Part shown: positions 6,902 through 14,589 of the stretch, piece after piece
Layout of the letters: each line of letters begins with the position of its first letter
How positions within the stretch are numbered: position 1 is the stretch's first letter
Assembly: GCA_020216655.1 (NCBI GenBank)
Contig: JAIWNU010000072.1
Coordinates: 1 to 19,951 of the forward strand
Source: Treponema sp.
Lineage (GTDB): Bacteria > Spirochaetota > Spirochaetia > Treponematales > Breznakiellaceae
Reading direction: 5' to 3'
DNA length: 19,951 bases
Notes under the pieces: model-generated
What the model saw: only the letters and a program-made list of their open reading frames with translations
Told to the model about the DNA's origin: nothing
The model's database searches: none
Made by a program: the position numbers and the translations under genes

Positions 6902-9031
6902 TTATTTTACTAGTATCTCATAAACTTCTTGAGAATTGCTTGCATTTTTAAGCATATTCCGTGTCTTTTCATCTCCCAGAACTGCTCCTAGGCTCGCAAG
7001 CACCTGCATATGGGGAGCTTCTTCTCCCGCGGGAGTCAGAATCATGGCAAGTAAATGAACAGGGCTGCCATCTATAGTTTGAAAATCAATGCCCCGTTTA
7101 TGGATACCGATCGCGAGGGTTTGCACTTTTACACCGCTGGTCCGGGCATGGGGCAGCGCAATTCCGTGTTCCATGCCAGTACTCATCCGCTCTTCCCGGT
7201 CGATAATATCCCGCAACAGCATTTCTTTATCTACCACTTTTCCAGCCCTATCAAGCAATGATACCAGTTCCTCTATAACCTCGTATTTGCTCGTCCCCTT
7301 GAGCTCAGTGGTGATACAATTCATGTCCAAAATTTTACGGAATGCCACATCTTTCCGTCCTTTCTGAACATGCAATTCCTGACGAAGCTGTTCCGGATCA
7401 AAATGCTCTTTTAATTTTTCAAAATTACTATCCAATTGAACCATCACTTCATGTAGTACAGACTTCACTAATGGAGCATCTACAGGATCAGTTTCAATGC
7501 GCAGCATATTTTCATTTGTAACCAAAGAAAAGGAAATATCACTCTTTCGAATATGGCTTATCTCATCGCGGATACTCATATGCTGAACAAAGAAACCTTC
7601 CCGTTCTAGTTCTCTGAGGAATGTAGAAGAAACCAGCTCTGCAAGTTCTCTCGTCGGTAATACAATTTCTATTGATTCAGTCTCGTTACCCTTTGCCTCT
7701 TTCACCGTACCCTGGCCGCCTTTTGAAAGTGCAATAGACAATAGAGGAGGAGCTACAATACTGGTTACCATGGTCATAAGAATGCTTACACCAAAGAACG
7801 ATGGCTCAAGCACCCCAGCAGCAAGTCCAATACCTGAGATGATGAGGGCAACTTCTCCGCGGGGAACCATACCGAGTCCGATACGAAGGGCTCCACGAAC
7901 ATTAAAACCCAAAAACATTGCAGGAAGTCCTGCACCTAAAACTTTTGCCAGGATTGCAAGCAGTGTATAAATACCGCCAAAAATCAACACAGAGGGAGAC
8001 ATTAGCTGCCGAACGTCTACCATCATACCCATAACGGCAAAAAACACCGGGACAAAAAAGTCATATAGCGGCTTTGTTTTATCCATAATGAGGTAGACAA
8101 TATCTGTTTTAGAAAGACTTACGCCGACAATATATGCACCAATAATCATCGCAAGTCCCTGCATCTCAAAGAAACCTGCTAAAATTAACGCAAGTCCCAA
8201 GGCAAGAATCGGATAATGGCTTTCGCCTCCAATTTTTTTAAGCCCCTCACCAAGATGTTTGCCAAATATAAGGCCCAGGGCAGTAAACCCAAGCCATAAG
8301 CCAAAGGCCTTAATCGCGATAGATCCAATCCCCCAGGCCGATAAACCTCCTGCCTGATGACCAGTCATAACAGCAACCACACCCATAACAATAGCAAGCA
8401 GGACAATACCAATGACATCGTCAAAAACTGCAGCAGCAAGAATGGTAACCCCTTCAGGGGAGTCCATTTTTTTCTTATCTGAGAGAATCCTTGCAGTAAT
8501 ACCGACACTTGTGGCGGTACTCATGATACCTAAAAACATAGAACTGGGAGCAAAAAAGGATTGGTGCATAAATAATGCCCCGATGCCAGCTCCTAAAACA
8601 TAGGATCCAACGACCCCACCTAAACCAACCAGCCCTCCCACAACAGAGTAGCTGAGAAACATATCAATGTCGGTTTCTAGGCCAGAAGTAAACAATAAAA
8701 TGATAGATGCTACCGTTGCAAAAGCATAGAGCACAGGACTAACCGCAAACCCCTCATAAACCTGAAACAATCCTTGGGGAAAACCCGGTATTGGAAAAGC
8801 CCCTAAAGCATAGGGACCGATGATCACCCCGGTAAGCAGCTCTCCAATAACTGATGGCATTTTAATTTTTGTAGCCAATATTCCGCCTGCCCGGACTGCA
8901 AAGATTACTACCCCCAGTTCTAACACCAAAGAAGTCATTTGAACTGTTAATTCGGACTCGCCCTCTGCACTTGCAAATACCAGCGCAGTGGTAGCAAGTA
9001 GAAAGCCAAAAAATAGAACTATTCGTTTCAT
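6902..9031 (-). CDS. CPA2-family cation/proton antiporter fused to a PTS EIIA domain
   Basis: I chose ATG at 9031 (709 residues): AGAGG lies 10 nt upstream of it but only 1 nt upstream of the alternative ATG at 9040. The N-terminus MKRIVLFFGFLLATTALVFASAEG looks like a cleavable signal peptide. About twelve hydrophobic helices follow to residue ~425, with the transport-site pair D204-D205 in AVFDDVIGI, typical of Na+(K+)/H+ exchangers of the Kef/NapA group. Residues ~430-550 form a soluble linker. The last 150 residues are a fructose/mannitol-type EIIA domain with GIALPHAR, where H628 matches the phosphorylated histidine. It probably exchanges Na+ or K+ for H+ in the cytoplasmic membrane, with activity tuned by PTS phosphorylation; the ion and the regulation are inference. 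It is transcribed alone, divergent from ald. Confidence 0.9.
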   Translation of the reverse strand: MKRIVLFFGFLLATTALVFASAEGESELTVQMTSLVLELGVVIFAVRAGGILATKIKMPSVIGELLTGVIIGPYALGAFPIPGFPQGLFQVYEGFAVSPVLYAFATVASIILLFTSGLETDIDMFLSYSVVGGLVGLGGVVGSYVLGAGIGALFMHQSFFAPSSMFLGIMSTATSVGITARILSDKKKMDSPEGVTILAAAVFDDVIGIVLLAIVMGVVAVMTGHQAGGLSAWGIGSIAIKAFGLWLGFTALGLIFGKHLGEGLKKIGGESHYPILALGLALILAGFFEMQGLAMIIGAYIVGVSLSKTDIVYLIMDKTKPLYDFFVPVFFAVMGMMVDVRQLMSPSVLIFGGIYTLLAILAKVLGAGLPAMFLGFNVRGALRIGLGMVPRGEVALIISGIGLAAGVLEPSFFGVSILMTMVTSIVAPPLLSIALSKGGQGTVKEAKGNETESIEIVLPTRELAELVSSTFLRELEREGFFVQHMSIRDEISHIRKSDISFSLVTNENMLRIETDPVDAPLVKSVLHEVMVQLDSNFEKLKEHFDPEQLRQELHVQKGRKDVAFRKILDMNCITTELKGTSKYEVIEELVSLLDRAGKVVDKEMLLRDIIDREERMSTGMEHGIALPHARTSGVKVQTLAIGIHKRGIDFQTIDGSPVHLLAMILTPAGEEAPHMQVLASLGAVLGDEKTRNMLKNASNSQEVYEILVK

Positions 9032-9156
9032 TATACACATACCTCTGGGAGGCTATTCTATTATTTTCATCGTTTTAGCACAATACTGACTGAAAACGTT
9101 TATTTCTCAACTAGAGTAAAACATAGGATTCACCAATACTTTGGTCCTTCTAGAAA

Positions 9157-9181
9157 ATATTTATGAAACGCCCATAAATAT
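9157..9181. promoter_or_regulatory. AT-rich inverted repeat in the antiporter-ald intergenic region
   Basis: ATATTTATG (9157-9165) and CATAAATAT (9173-9181) form a perfect 9-bp inverted repeat around 7 nt. It lies in the divergent control region about 22 nt upstream of the candidate ald -35 element, a plausible binding site for a dimeric regulator such as the Lrp/AsnC protein encoded after ald. The binding protein is inferred. Confidence 0.4.
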
Positions 9182-9202
9182 ACGTTATTCGTAATATTAT
9201 TA

Positions 9203-9230
9203 TTGTATTTTTACGATTATAGTATATACT
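9203..9230 (+). promoter_or_regulatory. Candidate promoter of alanine dehydrogenase
   Basis: TTGTAT (9203-9208) and TATACT (9225-9230) are separated by 16 nt and resemble sigma-70 -35 and -10 elements. Transcription would begin near 9237, leaving a leader of about 29 nt that contains the AGGAG ribosome site at 9252-9256. Confidence 0.55.
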
Positions 9231-9232
9231 AT
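9219..9232. promoter_or_regulatory. Perfect 14-bp palindrome over the ald -10 element
   Basis: ATAGTATATACTAT is a perfect palindrome that contains the candidate -10 hexamer. Lrp/AsnC proteins bind AT-rich dyads, so this could be an operator for the downstream regulator. A chance palindrome in AT-rich DNA is also possible. Confidence 0.4.
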
Positions 9233-9265
9233 CCCTGTAAGGCTCAATATCAGGAGAAACAGGGA

Positions 9266-10378
9266 ATGAAAATCGGCTGTGTAAAGGAAATAAAGAAACA
9301 TGAATATCGGGTGGGACTGACTCCATCCTGCGTAGCAGCCTATGTCCAGCGGGGACATCAGGTATATATCCAGAACGGTGCGGGCGAAGGGGCTGGTTTC
9401 GAAGACAGCGAATACAAAGCCGCAGGGGCTGCCCTTGTCGCAAAGGCAGAAGATATTTACAGCTCCTGCCAGATGATTGTAAAGGTAAAAGAACCCCAAG
9501 CTTCAGAGTATCCCCTGCTGCGGGAAGGTCAAATTCTCTTTACCTACCTGCACCTGGCGGCTGACGAAGAACAAACAAAGGCCCTCTTAAAAAACAAGGT
9601 GACCGGTATTGCTTACGAAACAATCAGGCTTGATGACGGAAGCCTTCCCTGTCTTGCCCCCATGAGCGAGATTGCGGGCCGCCTCAGCGTGCAGGAGGGG
9701 GCAAAATACCTGGAGCGGCCCTTCGGCGGCCGGGGAATTCTCCTCGGCGGAGTCCCCGGAGTGCAGCGGGGAAAGGTGGCCATCCTGGGAGGCGGTGTAG
9801 TCGGAACAAACGCGGCTAAAATTGCCTTAGGTATGGGAGCGGAGGTGACACTCCTGGATGTCCGTTCAAGCCGCTTGGCATATCTTGATGATATATTTCA
9901 CGGCGCTGTATCTACCCTCTATTCCACCGATGCAAACATCCGAAAAGTGGTGGCTGAAAGCGACCTCGTTATCGGCGCGGTACTCATACCGGGAGCCCGG
10001 GCTCCAAAACTAATCCGCCGGGAGCACTTAGGATTGATGAAAAAACGTTCGGTCATTGTAGACGTTGCTGTCGACCAGGGTGGCTGTGTAGAAACCACGA
10101 GGCCTACCACCCATGATAATCCAGTCTACGAAGTAGAGGGCATCGTTCATTACTGTGTAGCCAACATGCCCGGCGCGGTCGCATTAACAAGCACCCTCGC
10201 CCTCACGAGTACCACCCTCCCCTTCGGCCTCGAAATAGCCGAAAAAGGAGCGGAAGCCGCTTGCCGGGACAACCCAGCAATCCGTCGGGGACTCAACACC
10301 TACCAGGGTCAGCTTACCTGTAAAGAAGTGGCCGCTGCTTTTAATCTCCCCTGGACGGATGCGGACAAGCTGTTGTAA
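9266..10378 (+). CDS. ald: Alanine dehydrogenase
   Basis: This 370-residue NAD-dependent enzyme oxidises L-alanine to pyruvate and ammonia, and can run in reverse. The start MKIGCVKEIKKHEYRVGLTP at 9266 is chosen because AGGAG lies 9 nt upstream and the family begins exactly so; a longer in-frame start at 9203 has no such support and would start inside the promoter. Active-site residues fall at family positions: R15, K75 in VKVKEP and H96 in YLHLA. The Rossmann nucleotide-binding loop is GGGVVGTNAAKIALGMGAEV near residues 175-195, and DVAVDQGG and NMPGAVALTST are conserved. Length is standard. An Lrp/AsnC regulator follows after 12 nt in the same direction, which points to alanine-responsive control. 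Confidence 0.96.
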   Translation: MKIGCVKEIKKHEYRVGLTPSCVAAYVQRGHQVYIQNGAGEGAGFEDSEYKAAGAALVAKAEDIYSSCQMIVKVKEPQASEYPLLREGQILFTYLHLAADEEQTKALLKNKVTGIAYETIRLDDGSLPCLAPMSEIAGRLSVQEGAKYLERPFGGRGILLGGVPGVQRGKVAILGGGVVGTNAAKIALGMGAEVTLLDVRSSRLAYLDDIFHGAVSTLYSTDANIRKVVAESDLVIGAVLIPGARAPKLIRREHLGLMKKRSVIVDVAVDQGGCVETTRPTTHDNPVYEVEGIVHYCVANMPGAVALTSTLALTSTTLPFGLEIAEKGAEAACRDNPAIRRGLNTYQGQLTCKEVAAAFNLPWTDADKLL

Positions 10379-10390
10379 GCTCCAAAAACC

Positions 10391-10825
10391 ATGGAACTGG
10401 ATGCAACCGACTGGAATATCATAAATATTCTGAAAGAAAGCTATGAGAATAACAACACAATAGCCCGGAAGCTAGGTCTCTCCGAGGGAACAATCCGGAG
10501 CCGAATCAAGCGGCTCAGGGAAGCCAATGTTATGCAAATCCGGGCTCTCATCAATCCTGAGGTTCTGGACAACAAACAGCTTGCCCTGGTAGCCATGCGG
10601 GTCGCCGAATCGCGGCTCCTGGAGACCAAGGCGGAAGAGGTGTCCCAGCTTCCAAACGTACTGTCGGTTTCTATCGCCTCAGGCCGTTACGATCTTATTG
10701 CTGAGGTCCTAGTAGACTCAAACCGGGGGCTTGTTCGTTTCCTTACCGAAGAACTTTCCGGTGTAGAGGGGGTGGTTAGTTCTGAAAGCTTCCTTATGCT
10801 TAAAAGCTATAACAAATATGTATAA
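10391..10825 (+). CDS. Lrp/AsnC-family transcriptional regulator
   Basis: This 144-residue protein has an N-terminal helix-turn-helix (LDATDWNIINILKES, then TIARKLGLSEGTIRSRIKRL) and a C-terminal RAM/AsnC ligand-sensing domain (LALVAMRVAES, LSVSIASGRYDLIAEVLVD). Family members bind amino acids and often control genes of amino-acid breakdown, so the adjacent ald is the likely target. It probably shares the ald transcript, since only 12 nt separate them. No Shine-Dalgarno is visible and an in-frame stop (the ald TAA) lies five codons upstream, so the ATG at 10391 is the only plausible start and translation may be coupled to ald. The gene converges with the MFS transporter gene across 15 bp. Confidence 0.9.
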   Translation: MELDATDWNIINILKESYENNNTIARKLGLSEGTIRSRIKRLREANVMQIRALINPEVLDNKQLALVAMRVAESRLLETKAEEVSQLPNVLSVSIASGRYDLIAEVLVDSNRGLVRFLTEELSGVEGVVSSESFLMLKSYNKYV

Positions 10826-10840
10826 GCAAGGCATGGAGCG

Positions 10841-12085
10841 CTAAGCCGACTCGGCATTTACTTTTTCCCGTTTTTCCCGCATGGACACAAAGAGGGGCAC
10901 CGCAATACCCGCAATAGCCAGAACTGTTCCTGTCGCAATAAAAACCGATCCATAACCGAAGCCTATTGCGAGGGCCGAGCCGATCGCCGGTCCTATTGCA
11001 CCACCGGCGGAGGCAACAGAACTACGGAGACCGTACATACTCCCTTGTTTCTCCCGGGGGGTTTTTACTGCGATGAGGGCATTCACTGAAGGCAAATTGC
11101 CACCAATAAAGAAACTGCTCATCACCCTTAACACAAGCAGCTGGGATACAGAGCTGACAAAAGCCTGGGGAAGCGTAAAGAGGGCGGCCCCGCCCATGCA
11201 AAATACTAAGGTCCGCCTGTAGCCCAGCCGGTAACTGATTTTACCAATAAGTACCGCAGCAATGGAAGAACTGATTGCAGCTGCAGCAATAACAAGTCCC
11301 GTATCGGAGGCAATCCGAGCGGAAGCTGTGGAGATGGTTTTTATAAAGAGGGGCAAAAAGGGGGCGGTGATGCTGCCTGCAACCTGATCTGCAGCCACAA
11401 TTGCAAGGAGAGTCCAAAGGGCTTTACGCTCCGTTCCGCCCAGGGGCGAAAAGTCGGGAACAAGGCTTTTTACAAAGGACTTTCGCTGGGGAGGCGGACT
11501 AAAGTCATCGGTTGCAAAGAGACTTACAATAACACCGCCAAGGAGGAGCAGAATCGCGGTAGCCAAAAAATTGATGCGGTGGCCATAAAAATCAGAGATA
11601 TAGCCGCCGAGCAGTGGCCCTAGGGAATTGCCCAAAAAAATAGACATTTGGAGCAAACCCAGCGCATACCCCCGCTCTTCTTCGGGAGAAACCGAGGCAA
11701 CTAAAACCGTTGCAGCACCGACCGTACCGGTCAGCATACCTTGAATAGTACGGAGCAAAAGCAACTGCCAGGGATCACTGACAAAGCCCTGTAAACATAG
11801 AATGACCGCACCACCGAACATAGCCCGCAAGAGCATGGGCTTCCGGCCAAATTGATCCGCTAGGCTCCCCCAAATCGGAGCCATTATCATCATGCTGATG
11901 GCAGGCAGGGTCTGCAGAAGCCCGGTATACAGCTTTACCGCCTGGGGATCGGTAATTCCTAAATCACCGAGAAAAAAGGGAATAATAGGAGTAGAAGTAC
12001 CAAAACCAGCTATGGCAAGGACTTCACCTATCCAGACCGAATAGAGGGTCCGCTTCCACCCAGAATGTGTTGCAGAAATCGACGT
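10841..12085 (-). CDS. Major facilitator superfamily transporter with apparent non-AUG start
   Basis: The first ATG in frame (11893) gives 350 residues but cuts away the first membrane helix. Upstream the same frame is open to a TAG at 12095-12097 and encodes a typical MFS beginning: TLYSVWIGEVLAIAGFG, TPIIPFF, LYTGLLQTLPAISMM, leading into motif A GSLADQFGRKPM. No ATG, GTG or TTG exists in that extension. AGAGG (12092-12096) lies 6 nt before an ACG at 12085; an ATT at 12079 is the alternative. With ACG the protein has 414 residues, normal for a 12-helix drug-efflux-type MFS permease. The substrate is unknown. It follows the RMD1-like gene by 16 nt and is probably co-transcribed with it. A start-codon mutation or sequence error is possible. 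Confidence 0.8.
   Translation of the reverse strand, partial: TSISATHSGWKRTLYSVWIGEVLAIAGFGTSTPIIPFFLGDLGITDPQAVKLYTGLLQTLPAISMMIMAPIWGSLADQFGRKPMLLRAMFGGAVILCLQGFVSDPWQLLLLRTIQGMLTGTVGAATVLVASVSPEEERGYALGLLQMSIFLGNSLGPLLGGYISDFYGHRINFLATAILLLLGGVIVSLFATDDFSPPPQRKSFVKSLVPDFSPLGGTERKALWTLLAIVAADQVAGSITAPFLPLFIKTISTASARIASDTGLVIAAAAISSSIAAVLIGKISYRLGYRRTLVFCMGGAALFTLPQAFVSSVSQLLVLRVMSSFFIGGNLPSVNALIAVKTPREKQGSMYGLRSSVASAGGAIGPAIGSALAIGFGYGSVFIATGTVLAIAGIAVPLFVSMREKREKVNAESA
10845..10865 (+). terminator. Possible terminator of the ald-lrp unit
   Basis: GCCG (10845-10848) pairs with CGGC (10852-10855) over three bases, followed by ATTTACTTTTT on the plus strand. It lies inside the 3' coding end of the opposing MFS gene. 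The four-pair stem makes it weak. Confidence 0.3.
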
Positions 12086-12101
12086 AGTAAACCTCTATTA
12101 A

Positions 12102-13271
12102 TTATTTTAACATAAGGGCCTGCCATATTTGTAAAAGAGGCAGGACAATACATACTACAATAAAGACAATTTCCAGCACAAGGGTACGCCGCTCTGCCGA
12201 ATCGGTTTTTACCATTTCGTACACCGAAGAAAGCACATCCAAGCGGCGCTCAACAGACCGGCTCCAGCCATCGGTATTGAATATTTCGCAGAGCCGGGAA
12301 TAAATCTGGCCCAAAAAATAGTCACCTATTATTTTTGATGAATTTTCAAGGTTTTCGAGGATAAAAAGGGCTTCGAATCGCAAAGCTTGAATACGGGCAA
12401 ATTTTTTCTGGGGAGCCCTGCCTCGTAGTTTTATGCGCCCCTTGCCCTTCTTATTTTTTTGAATACCGTAGACCGTTAAGTCCCGTTCAGCCTCATCGAG
12501 CCTCTGATCCAATAGCCTATCCAAGGCGCGAAGCTCAAGAAGCCGGTAATTTGCATGCTCAATAATAAGAAGAATATCTTCATAATCCCGGTGGCTGTCA
12601 AAGATAACACAGTGGTCCATATCAAAAATGGCGAGATCATCAGGCCGATATGAGAAGGGGCGAGCTAAAGCAGCCTGGATCTGGGACTCATGGAGCGAAT
12701 CAGCCTCATGTTCACCGATAAGAAGCGCCGCAAGGCGTGTCCTGTTTTGCTGGACAAAGAGGGGCGGAAGTTCCGGGTATTCCAGAAAACAGTATGCCAA
12801 ATAGTGCTCCTGCTGAATGTTCGAACGTTCTATACCGTCTAGAATGGCATCCCCTATGGCATCCAAAAGACGTCCGAAGAGCCGGTCCGCATACTCTGCA
12901 AAACTGTATGTGTAGCCCTGACTTCTAATTAATGTGGACCGGGAAAGGGGCCCCAGCGCATCCAGAGTAAAACGACCGGTACCCCTCAGTAAAATGGTTA
13001 CCGCACCGTCATTATATACCTTTGCAGAGGGAAATACCGTTCCAAGCCCCTCGGCTTCAACTTCTTCAAAGGCAAACCACACCGGCTGGGGAAGCGAAAG
13101 TGATGTGGGGGTATCTTTGCGCAGGGGCAGCGGACTTCCCAGCTTTTTCCCCGAAAGCCGAGCATACAGGGCGGGGCTTTCCAAGATTTTCATATCAATA
13201 GCCCGCCCTACGTCCTTTATGGAAAAATAAACGAGTTCGGTAAGCAGGGGGTCCTGATTAGTTTCTATCAT
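12102..13271 (-). CDS. Conserved membrane-anchored protein resembling RMD1/DUF155
   Basis: The start at 13271 gives 389 residues (MIETNQDPLLTELVYFS); the longer frame from 13331 would overlap the sbcD start and its promoter. The N-terminal part contains DVGRAIDMKIL and the predicted strands KVYNDGAVTILLRG. A helical, probably coiled-coil region runs from about residue 235 (ILLIIEHANYRLLELRALDRLL) to 330. The end, VERRLDVLSSVYEMV, then SAERRTLVLEIVFIVVCIVLPLLQ, is one membrane helix near the C-terminus preceded by an RLDVL-type segment, as in RMD1/YagE (DUF155) proteins. Those are organelle- or membrane-associated proteins of poorly known function. The match is by architecture and short motifs only. 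It probably forms an operon with the MFS gene downstream. Confidence 0.6.
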   Translation of the reverse strand: MIETNQDPLLTELVYFSIKDVGRAIDMKILESPALYARLSGKKLGSPLPLRKDTPTSLSLPQPVWFAFEEVEAEGLGTVFPSAKVYNDGAVTILLRGTGRFTLDALGPLSRSTLIRSQGYTYSFAEYADRLFGRLLDAIGDAILDGIERSNIQQEHYLAYCFLEYPELPPLFVQQNRTRLAALLIGEHEADSLHESQIQAALARPFSYRPDDLAIFDMDHCVIFDSHRDYEDILLIIEHANYRLLELRALDRLLDQRLDEAERDLTVYGIQKNKKGKGRIKLRGRAPQKKFARIQALRFEALFILENLENSSKIIGDYFLGQIYSRLCEIFNTDGWSRSVERRLDVLSSVYEMVKTDSAERRTLVLEIVFIVVCIVLPLLQIWQALMLK

Positions 13272-13277
13272 GGAACT

Positions 13278-13286
13278 ATTATAACA
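13278..13286 (-). promoter_or_regulatory. Extended -10 promoter of the RMD1-like gene, probably leaderless
   Basis: On the minus strand TGTTATAAT is a perfect TATAAT with a TGn extension. Only six bases (AGTTCC) separate it from the ATG at 13271, and there is no Shine-Dalgarno, so transcription would start at or next to the start codon. No good -35 is seen, as expected for an extended -10. Confidence 0.55.
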
Positions 13287-13296
13287 TAAGCGGGTA

Positions 13297-13325
13297 TTGA
13301 CCGATATGGGGAAGCCCCGTAGATT
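13297..13325 (+). promoter_or_regulatory. Candidate promoter of sbcDC, probably leaderless
   Basis: TTGACC (13297-13302) and TAGATT (13320-13325) are spaced by 17 nt. Seven bases then lead to the sbcD ATG at 13333, so the transcript would have essentially no leader. Only a weak TGAG precedes the start. A GGGG-AAG-CCCC hairpin sits within the spacer. Confidence 0.45.
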
Positions 13326-13332
13326 GAGCATT

Positions 13333-14589
13333 ATGAAGTTTCTCCATCTTGCGGACCTGCATCTGGGACGCCTGTTTCATGAACAATCCCTTATCGAAGA
13401 CCAGAAATACCTGCTCAATCAACTCGTGGATATACTTTCCCGGGACCGGTATTCGGCAATCCTCTTAGCCGGGGACATTTACGACCGGTCCATACCGTCC
13501 GCTGAGGCGGTAAGTCTCTTGGGAGACTTCTTGAATACCCTCCATAGCCGCTTTCCCGACACAGCCATCTGCATGATCGCGGGAAACCACGATTCACCTG
13601 AACGGCTTGCCTTTGGCCATGAACTGTTTAGGTCCATGAACATACACATTGTCTCAGACCCAAATCTTTCTTTTGAGCCAGTCATTGTGACAGACGGGAA
13701 AGAACGCTGTGCGGTGTTTCTCCTTCCTTTCCTGTACCCCGGTTCGCTTTATTCCCCCAAAGAAGCCCCAAACTCAGACAACCAAGAATCCGGTGCAGCA
13801 CCGCAGGGCCTGCGGACCCAGCAGAGCCTTGCAGCCGAGGCAGGACGGCGCCTCGAAGAACGGCGAAAAGAACTTGCAGCGCAGGGAATACACCACTCAG
13901 TGCTCGTCGGCCACCTCTTTACCCAGGGAGGAAGAGAAAGCGAATCGGAGCGGATTTTTGTCGGCACCGCCGAACAGGTTGATGTCCGGCTTTTCTCTGG
14001 GTTTTCCTACGTCGCCCTGGGGCATCTGCACCGCTGCCAGCAGGCGGGGCCGAACGCCTGGTATGCCGGAAGCCCCCTGGCCTACAGCTTTGGTGAGGCG
14101 GGCCAGGAAAAGGTTTGCCTTGAGGTGGAGATCCCGGCCTGCGAATCAGGCCAAACAGCAACAGTACGGGCCATTCCGCTTAAGCCGCTCCACCCGGTAC
14201 GGCGACTCAAGGCTTTATTTGCGGACCTTATGTCAGGAAACTTGCAGACAGAAAAGAAGGGGACACAAGCTGACGCACTTGTTCATTCATACCTCGAAAT
14301 TGAGCTCACCGACGAGCACCTGGTAGAAAATGCCCAGCTGCTTTTAGAGCAACGATATCCATTAGTACTCTCGGTAAAACAGGACCGGGCATTCCAAGCC
14401 CTGGTAGCTGAACGGTCTGCCCTGCAGGGCATGCTGCCCGATACAGCCTCTGGTGGAACGGGGCGCCGCCGGGGTACCCTAGATGATTTTATTGCATTCC
14501 AGGAAACTCTGTACGGACAAGTAGACCAGGGCAAACTGGACCTTTTTGCAACCCTCTTAAAGGAGCAGCAATCCCATGAGACCCCGTAA
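13333..14589 (+). CDS. sbcD: Exonuclease subunit SbcD (Mre11-like)
   Basis: This 418-residue metallophosphoesterase carries all five signature blocks in order: ADLHLGR (D8, H10), GDIYDR near residue 48, GNHDSPER, VGHLFTQGG and GHLHRCQ. These bind two Mn2+ ions at the nuclease site. With SbcC it cuts DNA hairpins and processes blocked or broken ends in the cytoplasm. I start at 13333 (MKFLHLADLHLG), the family N-terminus; an in-frame ATG at 13297 would add 12 residues and coincide with the -35 box. The 3' end overlaps sbcC by 14 nt, so the two subunits are coupled. Length is usual. Confidence 0.95.
   Translation: MKFLHLADLHLGRLFHEQSLIEDQKYLLNQLVDILSRDRYSAILLAGDIYDRSIPSAEAVSLLGDFLNTLHSRFPDTAICMIAGNHDSPERLAFGHELFRSMNIHIVSDPNLSFEPVIVTDGKERCAVFLLPFLYPGSLYSPKEAPNSDNQESGAAPQGLRTQQSLAAEAGRRLEERRKELAAQGIHHSVLVGHLFTQGGRESESERIFVGTAEQVDVRLFSGFSYVALGHLHRCQQAGPNAWYAGSPLAYSFGEAGQEKVCLEVEIPACESGQTATVRAIPLKPLHPVRRLKALFADLMSGNLQTEKKGTQADALVHSYLEIELTDEHLVENAQLLLEQRYPLVLSVKQDRAFQALVAERSALQGMLPDTASGGTGRRRGTLDDFIAFQETLYGQVDQGKLDLFATLLKEQQSHETP

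Noticed and set aside
9203..9265. N-terminal extension of alanine dehydrogenase
   Set aside because: The extra 21 residues do not belong to the family and overlap the promoter elements. AGGAG points to the ATG at 9266.
13709..14326. 205-residue open frame in another frame of sbcD
   Set aside because: It lies wholly inside sbcD, whose motifs are complete in the main frame. The alternative product is Arg/Pro/Ser-rich with no recognisable domain.
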